64,000 nucleotides of DNA, from positions 124,001 through 188,000 of the forward strand of contig NZ_FMZV01000002.1 in assembly GCF_900101475.1 (NCBI RefSeq), read 5' to 3'. The notes below the pieces were generated by a model. That model had not been told where the DNA came from, searched no databases, and saw only the letters and a program-made list of their open reading frames with translations. Within the stretch, counting starts at the first letter, position 1. Each line of letters opens with the position of its first letter. Both the position numbers and the translations under genes were made by a program. Source of the DNA: Ruegeria marina (GTDB taxonomy: Bacteria; Pseudomonadota; Alphaproteobacteria; Rhodobacterales; Rhodobacteraceae). Shown here piece after piece: positions 1 to 8,155 of the stretch.

Positions 1-3
1 ACC

Positions 4-702
4 ATGTTCAGTCGCATTCTGACCAGCGCGTTGTTCGCTGGTGCTGCAGCGGGGCTGATCGCGGCCCTGCTGCAGTTCGCATTCGTGCAGCCCGTTCTGC
101 TGCACGCTGAACTCTATGAAACCGGAGAGCTGGTGCATTTCGGAGCTGAGGCTGTCAGTGCCCATCCAGATCTGCCCGGTATCTTTGCCGATCCGATGCG
201 CGACGGGCTGACCCTGGTCTTTGCCATGCTGACCTACACCGGCTACGCGCTGGTCATGGTGGCTCTGATGTCGATGGCTGAACGTATGGGCCACGAGGTC
301 AATGCCCGTTCCGGCCTGCTCTGGGGCATGGCGGGCTTCATTGCCTTTCACTTCGCCCCGGGGCTGAGCCTCGCGCCCGAAGTGCCGGGCGTGGCCTATT
401 CGGACATCACCGGGCGCCAGATCTGGTGGACCGCAACCGTGGCGGCAACCGGTGTCGCGATGTGGCTCATCGCCTTCGGCGGCAACCTGCTGGCCTATGG
501 CGCGGCGGTGGTGCTGCTGCTGGCCCCGCACCTGGTCGGTGCACCGGAGCCCGACAGCTTCACCGGACCGGTCCCCACCGAACTGGGAGCGCTGTTCGCA
601 GCCCGCGCCTTTGGCGTCGGCATGGCGGCCTGGGTCTTGCTGGGATGCTTCGCCGGGTACTTCTGGCAGACCGAGGGCAAGCGCGCAGACGCGCACGCCT
701 GA
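4..702 (+). CDS. cbtA: Cobalt transporter subunit CbtA
   Basis: A 232-residue integral membrane protein of the CbtA family, a predicted cobalt transporter subunit that normally works with the small His-rich CbtB to feed cobalamin synthesis. About five hydrophobic segments are visible, near residues 5-27, 70-90, 103-120, 145-180 and 200-222. The first helix is followed by the family-typical stretch FVQPVLLHAELYE, with His and Glu that could bind metal. The gene begins at the window edge, so any cbtB or cobalamin riboswitch upstream cannot be seen. A hairpin with a T-run follows the stop codon. The family call is confident; substrate rests on family knowledge. Confidence 0.88.
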   Translation: MFSRILTSALFAGAAAGLIAALLQFAFVQPVLLHAELYETGELVHFGAEAVSAHPDLPGIFADPMRDGLTLVFAMLTYTGYALVMVALMSMAERMGHEVNARSGLLWGMAGFIAFHFAPGLSLAPEVPGVAYSDITGRQIWWTATVAATGVAMWLIAFGGNLLAYGAAVVLLLAPHLVGAPEPDSFTGPVPTELGALFAARAFGVGMAAWVLLGCFAGYFWQTEGKRADAHA

Positions 703-721
703 GCCGTTCATCGGCGCTTTG

Positions 722-749
722 CCCCGCTGGCACCGCCGGCGGGGTTTTT
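722..749 (+). terminator. Rho-independent terminator after cbtA
   Basis: Stem CCCCGC (722-727) pairs with GCGGGG (739-744) and is followed at once by five T. It lies between the cbtA stop and the ribosome binding site of the next gene, so it would end or attenuate cbtA transcription before the His-rich gene. Confidence 0.6.
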
Positions 750-772
750 CCATTCTTCACGAGGAGACAGCG

Positions 773-1267
773 ATGTCCCGTTCTCTCGCGTTGTTCGCCA
801 TTGGCCTGGTGTTCGGCGCCGGCGCCGGTTTCGTCACGGCGGGCGCCTATGGTATCAGCTTCGACGGACACGACCACGGCGACCCGGCCCATCATGGTGG
901 CGATCATTACGAGGTTGCCGCCCATCAGCACGGCACAGCCGTGAACCTGCCCGCCGGGCCCGATGCGCCCGGGCTTGAGGTTCAACTGTTCAAGGATCCA
1001 ATGGCCGGATGGAACCTGCATGTAGAGCCGTCGAATTTCCGCTTTGCGCCGGCAAATGCCTCGGCCACGGATTACCCCGGCGAGGGTCACGCCCATGTCT
1101 ACGTGAACGGCGTGAAACTTGCTCGGCTTTATGGCGAGTGGATGCATATCGCCGAATTGCCCAAGGGCCAGGTCGAGGTCAAAGTCTCGCTCACCACAAA
1201 CAGCCACGGCGCCCTGACCGTCGAAGGCAGACCCGTCGAGGCGGAAGTGAGCGTCGAGATCGAATAA
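773..1267 (+). CDS. His-rich membrane-anchored periplasmic protein, probable metal binder
   Basis: A 164-residue protein of unrecognised family. Residues 4-24 form one hydrophobic segment (anchor or signal peptide). A His/Asp-rich stretch follows at residues 33-53 with seven histidines, and the globular part contains GEGHAHVYVNG and GEWMHI, giving further possible metal ligands. The start at 773 is chosen because GAGGAG precedes it by seven bases; the frame stays open further upstream but overlaps cbtA. Position next to cbtA suggests periplasmic capture or delivery of cobalt or another divalent metal. This is inference from composition and neighbourhood; a role in copper or nickel handling is equally possible. 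Confidence 0.75.
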   Translation: MSRSLALFAIGLVFGAGAGFVTAGAYGISFDGHDHGDPAHHGGDHYEVAAHQHGTAVNLPAGPDAPGLEVQLFKDPMAGWNLHVEPSNFRFAPANASATDYPGEGHAHVYVNGVKLARLYGEWMHIAELPKGQVEVKVSLTTNSHGALTVEGRPVEAEVSVEIE

Positions 1268-1478
1268 TCCGGCAGGTCTTGACCCATTGACCGGCAAGGT
1301 CCGGCGGCTGCGCCCAACGGCAACATCATGGCGGCCCTGAACAATACACCCGTGACAGAGGGGGCCGTCGTCGCGATTCGCTTTCAGAAAGTGCCTGGGT
1401 TCAATCGGTTCAACTCGGTCGTGGATCCTGCTCCGGTGGCCGCTGTTCTCGAGACGGAGAATGTCCCGTTACCTGAGT

Positions 1479-1829
1479 TCAACCCGTCACGGCCGGCAGG
1501 CGTGCCCTGAGGCACAGACGGAGACGGCCGCAAACGCGGGCGTCTTCGATCCAGCCCAAGGGGCTGTCCAGATAGGCGCGGCAGGTCGCCGCGATATCTG
1601 TCGCATCGGTCACCGGGTCCAGACCCGAGAACACGTAGCTCGCCCGCCCCGCGCCCTGAAGGGCCATCGCGACAGGCGCCTCGCAGGCGCCGAAACAGGC
1701 GTGTTCGGACAGGTCCACCAAATGGGTCAGTCCGACCCGGCAAAGCGCGTCCGACACTGCCCGCAGCTCCTCTCCCTGATCGCGCTCGCCCAAGCAGCTG
1801 GAACACAGGGAAAGCCGGATCTCTGTCAT
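1479..1829 (-). CDS. DUF1636 family [2Fe-2S]-like metal-binding protein
   Basis: A 116-residue protein matching DUF1636, a family often found beside cobalt transport and cobalamin genes. Four cysteines lie in a thioredoxin-like ferredoxin pattern: C9-x2-C12 and C45-x3-C49. The family-typical VAMALQ, YVFSGLDP and GWIEDARVCGRLRLCLRARLP segments are present. The start at 1829 follows AAGAGAG. It is convergent with the His-rich gene and separated by about 210 bp in which I see no gene. Probable cytoplasmic role in cobalt or corrinoid metabolism, or redox sensing; exact function unknown. Confidence 0.75.
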   Translation of the reverse strand: MTEIRLSLCSSCLGERDQGEELRAVSDALCRVGLTHLVDLSEHACFGACEAPVAMALQGAGRASYVFSGLDPVTDATDIAATCRAYLDSPLGWIEDARVCGRLRLCLRARLPAVTG

Positions 1830-1941
1830 GACACTCTCTTTTTCATCATCGCAGGTGTGCTGGATGCGGCCTGCGCTGACAAGCCCCCATACCGCAATCC
1901 AGCGCTCTTCCTTCTGAAATCCCAATCGGGAACCGGCACCG

Positions 1942-3483
1942 CTACAGAACGACCTCGATGAGGTTTGGCCCGTCCTCCGCGAATCCTCGGCCCAGCGCCA
2001 GTGCAAAGTCTTCCGCCCGGTCCACGCGGCAGGCTGGCACCCCAAGGCTGCCCGCCTGCGCGACCCAGTCGATGACGGGGCGTTCCAGGCTCAGCATGTC
2101 CAGCGCCCGCGGGCCGGGGTTCATCACTCCGACGCCCGACAACTCGCCCAGCAGGATGCGGTAGCTACGGTTGGCCCAGATCACCACGGTGATGTCGAGC
2201 GCCTCGCGCGCCATGGTCCACAGCGCCTGCGGCATGTACAGGGCCGAGCCGTCGCCGGTCAGTGTCAACACCTTGCGGTCCGGGCAGGCAATGGCGGCGC
2301 CGATGGCGGCGGCCAGGCTGTATCCGATCGAACCGCCGCAGTTGTTGATCCAGGTGTGCGGCGCGGCTCCCAGGGTCGCGCCATGAAAGGCGCGGCCCGT
2401 CGTCACTGATTCGTCGAGCACGATGGCCCCCTCGGGAATGCACTGGCCCAGTGCGGCGGCGACCGTTTCGGGGGTACAGGGGCCAGTGACGCGCGCAGGC
2501 GGCCCTGCCTGTGCTCGCACCGGCACGGCGTCCGCACCGCCCACCGCCTGTTCAAGCGCCGCCAGCGCGCCGTCGAGATCGGCGGCCCAGTCAGCCAGCG
2601 CGATGATCTCGGCCTCGGGGTGCGTCAGGACCGCGGGCTTGCCCGGATAGGCGAAGAACCCGATCGGCGGCCGCGCGCCCACCAACACGACGCGGCGGAA
2701 CCGCGCCAGCGTCTCCAGCGCGGCGTCGATCGGATAGGGGACGCGCGCCACCGGCACCCGGCCCGCGCCACGCTCCATCCGGGCATTGGCCCATTCCGAC
2801 AAAAGCGCACAGCCCGTGGCGGCGGCAATCCTGCCGGCGCGATCCAGGTTTTCCACGGTCAGCGCCTCGCCGCCCAGCAGCAACAGGCTGTCCGGCCCCG
2901 ACAGCGCCGCCGCGGCCCGGTCCAGCATGTCAGAGGCCACCGGAGCCCGCGCCGGTACCGGCAAGGCAGACGCCACTTGCCCACCCGGCGTCCAGGCGGT
3001 GTCCGACGGCAGGACCAGCGTAGCCACCTGACCCGGCGCACAGCGCGCGGCCTGCACCGCGCGGGCGGCATCCCGCCCGACATCCGCGGCCGAGAGCGAG
3101 GTTTCGACCCAGTGCGACACCGGCCGCGCTAGCCCTTCGATATCCGCGGTCAACGGCGCATCGATCGCCAGATGGCTTGCCGCGTGCTGGCCCACGATGT
3201 TGACGATGCCAGACCCGGCCTTCTTGGCGTTGTGCAGGTTCGATATGCCGTTGGCGAGGCCCGGCCCCAGGTGCAGCAGCGTCGTCGCCGGTTTGCGGGC
3301 CATCCGGTAGTAGCCATCCGCCGCCCCGGTCGCGACCCCTTCGAACAGCGCCAGCACCGAGCGCATACCCGGCACCTGATCGAGCGCCGCCACGAAATGC
3401 ATCTCGGATGTTCCGGGATTGGTGAAACAGGTATCGACGCCGCTTGCCAGCAGGGTTCGCACAAGGCTTTCGGCTCCGTTCAT
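1942..3483 (-). CDS. Thiamine pyrophosphate-dependent enzyme, acetolactate synthase/benzoylformate decarboxylase-like
   Basis: A 513-residue TPP enzyme with the three-domain layout of the ALS/POX family: N-terminal pyrimidine-binding domain with the cofactor-activating Glu at residue 48 (LFEGVATGAADGY), a central domain, and a C-terminal TPP domain with GDGSALY followed by an Asn (ANRSY). Length is short for a true acetolactate synthase and no regulatory subunit gene is nearby, so a decarboxylase or lyase on another 2-oxo acid is more likely. The start at 3483 is preferred over a GTG three codons earlier because GAGG lies eight bases upstream of the ATG. It is divergent from a second TPP enzyme. 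Substrate unknown. Confidence 0.8.
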   Translation of the reverse strand: MNGAESLVRTLLASGVDTCFTNPGTSEMHFVAALDQVPGMRSVLALFEGVATGAADGYYRMARKPATTLLHLGPGLANGISNLHNAKKAGSGIVNIVGQHAASHLAIDAPLTADIEGLARPVSHWVETSLSAADVGRDAARAVQAARCAPGQVATLVLPSDTAWTPGGQVASALPVPARAPVASDMLDRAAAALSGPDSLLLLGGEALTVENLDRAGRIAAATGCALLSEWANARMERGAGRVPVARVPYPIDAALETLARFRRVVLVGARPPIGFFAYPGKPAVLTHPEAEIIALADWAADLDGALAALEQAVGGADAVPVRAQAGPPARVTGPCTPETVAAALGQCIPEGAIVLDESVTTGRAFHGATLGAAPHTWINNCGGSIGYSLAAAIGAAIACPDRKVLTLTGDGSALYMPQALWTMAREALDITVVIWANRSYRILLGELSGVGVMNPGPRALDMLSLERPVIDWVAQAGSLGVPACRVDRAEDFALALGRGFAEDGPNLIEVVL

Positions 3484-3790
3484 CTCTGTCACCTCGTTCT
3501 TTGGTGCTTTGCGGCGAGCCTAGGCGCACGGGGGCGCGCCGTAAACGGGGAAGGCGAACCTGACCGGCCCCTGAGCGCACCTTCTGGCATCAAGGGCCGG
3601 GCAAGGGATAGAAACCGCCATGGGCCTGACCATCGCTGTCCTGCCCGTCTCCGCCGCCGGACTCGATGCGCTTTTTACCTCGGTCACGGCAGCGGAAATT
3701 GCCTCACAGTGACGTGATACCCCTTGCGTCCGGGCGCGCGCTCCGCAATCTCGGCCACAAGCGACGCTGACCCGCACCGGAGTTCCTGAC
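3484..3790. other. Intergenic region between divergent TPP-enzyme genes
   Basis: About 307 bp separates the two divergent genes and must carry both promoters. No convincing sigma70 boxes, palindromic operator or RNA hairpin stood out. A 30-codon open frame at 3620-3712 on the plus strand lacks a ribosome binding site and is not called. GGAG just before 3791 serves the right-hand gene. Confidence 0.5.
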
Positions 3791-5410
3791 ATGGCCGACC
3801 CCCTTCCCCGCGCTGCCGACTTGGTGGCCCGGCGACTTCATGAGGCGGGGTGCCGCCATGCCTTCGGCATGCCGGGCGGCGAGGTTCTGACCCTGGTCGA
3901 CGCGCTGGAGAAGGCGGGCATCGCCTTTCACCTGGCCAAGCACGAAAACGCGGCGGGGTTCATGGCCGAGGGCGTGCACCATCGCGACGGGGCGCCCGCA
4001 GTCCTGGTGGCGACGCTGGGCCCCGGCGCGATGAACGGCGTCAACGTGGTGGCCAACGCGCTTCAGGACCGGGTGCCGATGATCGTGCTCACCGGCTGCG
4101 TGGACGAGGACGAGGCGCTGACCTACACCCATCAGGTGCTGGACCATGCGCAGGTGTTCCGCCCGATCACCAAGGGGAGCTTCCGGCTGACCGCCGACGG
4201 GGCCGACATCGTGGCGGACAAGGCAGTGTCGCTGGCCACCCAGCCCCGCCCCGGGCCGGTTCATATCGACGTACCGATCAGCGTGGCCGATGCGCCCGTG
4301 CACGAGGTCCGTCGCAGGCGGCTGTCTCCGGCAGCCCCGGTGGCGCCCGTGGGCACCAGCCTGGAGCGCGCCCGCCGCTGGGTGTCCGAGGCACAGCGCC
4401 CGCTGGCGGTGATCGGGCTGGACGTGCTGACGGACAACAGCAAATCCGTGCTGCAAGCCTTTGTCGAACATTTCAACATTCCCTTTGTCACCACCTACAA
4501 GGCCAAGGGGGTTCTGTCCGAGGATCACCCTCTGTGCCTGGGCGGCGCCGGCCTGTCGCCGCTGGCCGACCGCCACCTGCTGCCGCTGGTCGAGGCCGCC
4601 GACCTGATCCTGTGCCTGGGCTATGACCCGATCGAGATGCGCCCCGGATGGCGCGAGGCCTGGGATCCGCAGGCCAAGCGGGTGATCGACATCGCGGCTG
4701 TGGCGAACGACCACTACATGCATCAGGCCGGGCTGAACATCGTGGCCGATACCGGAGCGACGCTGGAGGCGATCGCGCGCGGCAACCCGGCCCGCATGAC
4801 CTGGCCCGGAGGCGAGCCCGGGCGGGTACGCGCGGCACTGGCGCGGGCCTTTCCCATGGATGACGACTGGGGTCCGGCGGGCGTGATCGCCGAGGCGCGC
4901 GCGGTGCTGCCCCCCGCGACCCTGGCCACCGCCGACAGCGGCGCCCACCGCATCCTGCTGAGTCAGATGTGGACCTGCACCGAGCCGCGCGGACTGATCC
5001 AGTCCTCGGGCCTGTGTACCATGGGATGCGCGGTGCCGGTGGCCGTGGGTCTGAAGATCGCCGCGCCTGACCGCCCCGTGATCAGCTTCTCGGGCGATGC
5101 GGGCTTCCTGATGGTGGCGGGCGAACTGGCGACCGTGGCCGAATTGGGCGGCAACCCCATCTTCCTCGTCTTTGTCGATGCCAGCCTTGCCCTGATCGAG
5201 CTGAAACAGCGCGGGCGGCAGATGGCGAACCGCGGTGTGGATTTTGGGCATCACGACTTTGCCGCCATCGGACGCGCCTTTGGCGGCCATGGCCACACCG
5301 TGCGCAACCGGGCAGAATTGCGCGCGGCGCTGGAACAGGCGCTGACGGCGGACCGGTTCACCGTGATCGCCGCCGAGATCGAACGTGGAGGCTATGATGG
5401 CCGTATCTGA
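3791..5410 (+). CDS. Thiamine pyrophosphate-dependent enzyme, acetolactate synthase-like
   Basis: A 539-residue TPP enzyme of the ALS/oxalyl-CoA decarboxylase superfamily. The catalytic Glu is residue 52 (KHENAAGFMAEG). The C-terminal TPP/Mg motif starts near residue 434 (GDAGFLMVAGELAT) and ends in VDASLALIELKQ, as in many ALS-like proteins. The stop overlaps the start of a family III CoA-transferase, so the two are translationally coupled. Such pairing recalls oxalyl-CoA decarboxylase with formyl-CoA transferase, but this protein looks closer to ALS-like enzymes. It may act on a 2-oxo acid or a 2-hydroxyacyl-CoA made by its partner. Substrate is inference; family membership is firm. Confidence 0.82.
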   Translation: MADPLPRAADLVARRLHEAGCRHAFGMPGGEVLTLVDALEKAGIAFHLAKHENAAGFMAEGVHHRDGAPAVLVATLGPGAMNGVNVVANALQDRVPMIVLTGCVDEDEALTYTHQVLDHAQVFRPITKGSFRLTADGADIVADKAVSLATQPRPGPVHIDVPISVADAPVHEVRRRRLSPAAPVAPVGTSLERARRWVSEAQRPLAVIGLDVLTDNSKSVLQAFVEHFNIPFVTTYKAKGVLSEDHPLCLGGAGLSPLADRHLLPLVEAADLILCLGYDPIEMRPGWREAWDPQAKRVIDIAAVANDHYMHQAGLNIVADTGATLEAIARGNPARMTWPGGEPGRVRAALARAFPMDDDWGPAGVIAEARAVLPPATLATADSGAHRILLSQMWTCTEPRGLIQSSGLCTMGCAVPVAVGLKIAAPDRPVISFSGDAGFLMVAGELATVAELGGNPIFLVFVDASLALIELKQRGRQMANRGVDFGHHDFAAIGRAFGGHGHTVRNRAELRAALEQALTADRFTVIAAEIERGGYDGRI

Positions 5411-6590
5411 GACCCCGCAAGGTCCGTTGAGCGGCGTCCGCGTCCTGGACCTGAGCCGCATCCTGGCCGGACCCACCTGCACCCAGTTGCTGGGCGACCT
5501 GGGCGCAAACGTGATCAAGATCGAGAACCCGGCCTCGGGTGGCGACGACACCCGGCAATGGGGACCGCCCTACGTGATGGATGCCGAAGGCAACCAGACC
5601 GACCTGAGCGCCTATTTCATGGCCGCAAACCGCAACAAGCTTTCCGTCGCGCTGGACATCGCCACGCCCGAGGGGCAGGCCGAGATCCGGCGGCTGGCGG
5701 GTCATGCGGATATCCTGATCGAGAATTTCAAGCCCGGCGGGCTGGCCAGGTACGGGCTGGACTATGCCAGCCTTTCGAAGACGTTTCCGGGTCTGGTATA
5801 TTGTTCGATCTCGGGGTTCGGGCAGACCGGGCCAAACGCTTCGAAACCGGGGTATGACCTGCTGGCGCAGGGGTTTGGTGGCATCATGTCGCTGACCGGC
5901 GAGCCCGAGGGCGCACCGATGAAGGTCGGTGTGGGCATCGCCGATGTTATGTGCGGCATGTACGCCACCGTCGGCATTCTGGCGGCGCTGCGCCACAAGG
6001 ACCGCACGGGCGAGGGCCAGCATGTCGAACTCGCGCTGGTCGATGCGCAGATCGCCTGGATGATCAACGAGGGCGTAAACTACCTCAACAGCGGCAAGGT
6101 CCCTGAACGGCGCGGCAACGCGCATCCGAACATCATGCCCTACGATGTCTACCAGACCTCGGACGGGCATTTGGTGCTGGCGGTGGGCAACGACAGCCAG
6201 TTCCGGCGCTACTGCGGATTTCTGGACCTCGCGCATCTTGCCGAGGACCCACACTTTGCCACCAATCAGGCCCGATTGCAGAATCGAGCGGCGCTGGACG
6301 CCGTCCTGCGTCCCGCGATGGCGGCGCGCAGCACCGCCGAGGTGATTGCAGGGCTTGAGGCGCAGAAGGTGACGGTTGGCCCGGTTCAGACGCTGGACCA
6401 GGTGTTCGCCAGCGAGCAGGTGGCGGCACGTCAGATGCAGATTGATATGCAATCGGAAGCGGGCCCGGTGCATCTGATCGGCAATCCCCTCAAACTGTCG
6501 CGGACACCCGCAACCTATCGGAAAGCACCTCCGCGCTTCGGCGCGGACACACAAAGGGTGCTATCTGCGGAAGATCCGTTCACGGACTGA
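5397..6590 (+). CDS. CaiB/BaiF family III CoA-transferase
   Basis: A 397-residue family III CoA-transferase, moving CoA between carboxylic acids. The family start VRVLDLSRILAGPTCTQLLGDLGANVIKIE is clear, and the nucleophilic Asp is residue 183 in GVGIADVMCGMYA. HPNIMPYDVYQTSDGHLVLAVGN is also typical. The start at 5397 is chosen from two adjacent ATG codons because GGAGG lies five bases upstream; 5394 is nearly as good. It overlaps the TPP-enzyme gene by 14 bp, implying joint expression. A terminator follows. Acyl donor and acceptor cannot be read from sequence; formyl/oxalyl, succinyl and other short acids are possible. Confidence 0.88.
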   Translation: MAVSETPQGPLSGVRVLDLSRILAGPTCTQLLGDLGANVIKIENPASGGDDTRQWGPPYVMDAEGNQTDLSAYFMAANRNKLSVALDIATPEGQAEIRRLAGHADILIENFKPGGLARYGLDYASLSKTFPGLVYCSISGFGQTGPNASKPGYDLLAQGFGGIMSLTGEPEGAPMKVGVGIADVMCGMYATVGILAALRHKDRTGEGQHVELALVDAQIAWMINEGVNYLNSGKVPERRGNAHPNIMPYDVYQTSDGHLVLAVGNDSQFRRYCGFLDLAHLAEDPHFATNQARLQNRAALDAVLRPAMAARSTAEVIAGLEAQKVTVGPVQTLDQVFASEQVAARQMQIDMQSEAGPVHLIGNPLKLSRTPATYRKAPPRFGADTQRVLSAEDPFTD

Positions 6591-6617
6591 AACATCACTG
6601 TGCCGTGGGCGGTAAAT

Positions 6618-6649
6618 TGCTGAAACATAGGGCAGTTTCGGCAGCTTTT
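6618..6649 (+). terminator. Rho-independent terminator after the CoA-transferase gene
   Basis: TGCTGAAAC (6618-6626) pairs with GTTTCGGCA (6635-6643) with one G-U pair across an eight-base loop, then GCTTTT. It lies shortly after the CoA-transferase stop and before the TPR gene. Confidence 0.55.
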
Positions 6650-6768
6650 CCCTCATTTCCCACACACTTTGCATCACCAATTCGCGAGCGGCGTCGATCC
6701 TGATACCGGGCTCAAATAGAGTTTGCACAAGCGCGTTGCGCCATCCCTAGCAAACGAATGGACCCGGT

Positions 6769-8130
6769 ATGAAAGAAGATGTTTTCGGCCAGATGAACAG
6801 CCTGCACCGCGCGGAGAGCGCCGCGGCTTGGAATGGCGTGCTTCTGGGGTTCATGGCCCATGCGGCCAGCACCCCGCAGCATCTGGCCCGCGTCTTGGAA
6901 CTGGAGCCTGATTTTGCACTGGGACATGCTCTCAAGGGGCTGTTCATGCTGCTTCTGGGCCGGAACGAGATGGTCCCGGTGGCCGCTGACGCGCTGATCG
7001 CTGCCGACAAGGCGACCCCGGCCACCAGGCGCGAGCGCCACTTCATCGAGGCACTGCGCCACTGGCTGGGCGGCAGCCCGAGCCTGGCGGTACAGGAGTT
7101 CGAAGCGGTGCTGCGCGACCATCCGGAGGATTCGCTGGCGATGAAACTCAGCCACGCGACGCGGTTCATGCTGGGTGACGCGGCCGGCATGCGCCGCTCG
7201 ATCGAACGGGTGATGCCCGCTTATGCCCCCGATCACCCCGGTCGCGGTTACCTTTTGGGCTGCCATTCCTTCGCGCTGGAGGAAACCGGCGCCTACGAAA
7301 AGGCCGAGATCGCCGGCCGGCAGGCGCTGTGGATGGTGTCCGACGATGCCTGGGGCCTGCATGCCATCGCCCATGTCCATGAAATGAAAGGACAATCCGC
7401 ACAGGGCCTGGAATGGCTTGCAGGGCGCGAGGCGGCCTGGGCACATTGTAACAACTTTCGCTATCACGTGTGGTGGCACAAGGCGCTTATGCATCTGGAC
7501 CAAGGCCAGACTGATCAAGTAATTGATCTCTACGATTCAGCGATTCGCAAGGAAAAGACAGACGACTATCGTGATATCTCGAACGCCACCTCGCTGCTGT
7601 CGCGGCTCGAGCTTGAAGGCGTAAATGTCGGAAGCCGCTGGGAAGAACTGGCCGACCTGAGTGCCGCGCGCACCGAAGACGGAAGCCTGATCTTCGCAGA
7701 CCTGCATTACCTGCTGGCCCTGACCGGGGACGCCCGGAAAGACGCCACCTCGCGAATGCTGCAGCGGATCAAACGCGATGCAGACATGGCCGGATGCGAC
7801 ATCACCCGTCGCATGGCCAATCCCGGACTGGACGCCGCGCTGGGGCTCGAAGCCTTTGGCGAAGGGGACCATGGACGTGCCTTCGACCACTTGCTCGCCG
7901 CACGCGGCAGCATGCAACTGGCCGGCGGCAGCCATGCCCAGCGCGACGTGTTCGAACGGATCACCATAGATGCCGGGCTGCGCGCCGGCCGCCTGGACGC
8001 GGTGGAACGCGTGCTGGACGACCGCCGTGCAAAACGGGGTGGACACGAAGACAATTTTGCCCTTGCCCGCCGGGCCTTGATCGAGGCGGGACGTGGAGAA
8101 CGCGACATTCGCAGCGTTCCAGCCGAATGA
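6769..8130 (+). CDS. TPR protein of the TTC38-like family
   Basis: A 453-residue alpha-helical repeat protein resembling the tetratricopeptide repeat protein 38 family found in bacteria and animals. It has no signal peptide or membrane segment, so it should be cytoplasmic. Recognisable family stretches are the N-terminal region on aging-in-repeat Ala/Leu helices, then ALHAIAHVHEMKGQ-like text (here WGLHAIAHVHEMKGQ) and NNFRYHVWWHKALMHLDQG, giving a His/Trp-rich centre near residues 200-245. It ends 25 bp before opgC, so it could be the first gene of that operon. Biochemical function of the family is not known to me. Confidence 0.72.
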   Translation: MKEDVFGQMNSLHRAESAAAWNGVLLGFMAHAASTPQHLARVLELEPDFALGHALKGLFMLLLGRNEMVPVAADALIAADKATPATRRERHFIEALRHWLGGSPSLAVQEFEAVLRDHPEDSLAMKLSHATRFMLGDAAGMRRSIERVMPAYAPDHPGRGYLLGCHSFALEETGAYEKAEIAGRQALWMVSDDAWGLHAIAHVHEMKGQSAQGLEWLAGREAAWAHCNNFRYHVWWHKALMHLDQGQTDQVIDLYDSAIRKEKTDDYRDISNATSLLSRLELEGVNVGSRWEELADLSAARTEDGSLIFADLHYLLALTGDARKDATSRMLQRIKRDADMAGCDITRRMANPGLDAALGLEAFGEGDHGRAFDHLLAARGSMQLAGGSHAQRDVFERITIDAGLRAGRLDAVERVLDDRRAKRGGHEDNFALARRALIEAGRGERDIRSVPAE

Positions 8131-8155
8131 CGTGACTGAGAAGGACCAAAGACGC

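Noticed and set aside
1-3. Cobalamin riboswitch controlling cbtA
   Set aside because: Only three bases precede the start in this window, so nothing can be claimed.
1328-1510. Possible 60-residue gene on the plus strand
   Set aside because: No ribosome binding site, overlaps the 3' end of the DUF1636 gene and has no recognisable feature.
3620-3712. 30-codon open frame in the divergent TPP-enzyme promoter region
   Set aside because: No ribosome binding site and no evidence beyond an open frame; kept only as a remark.
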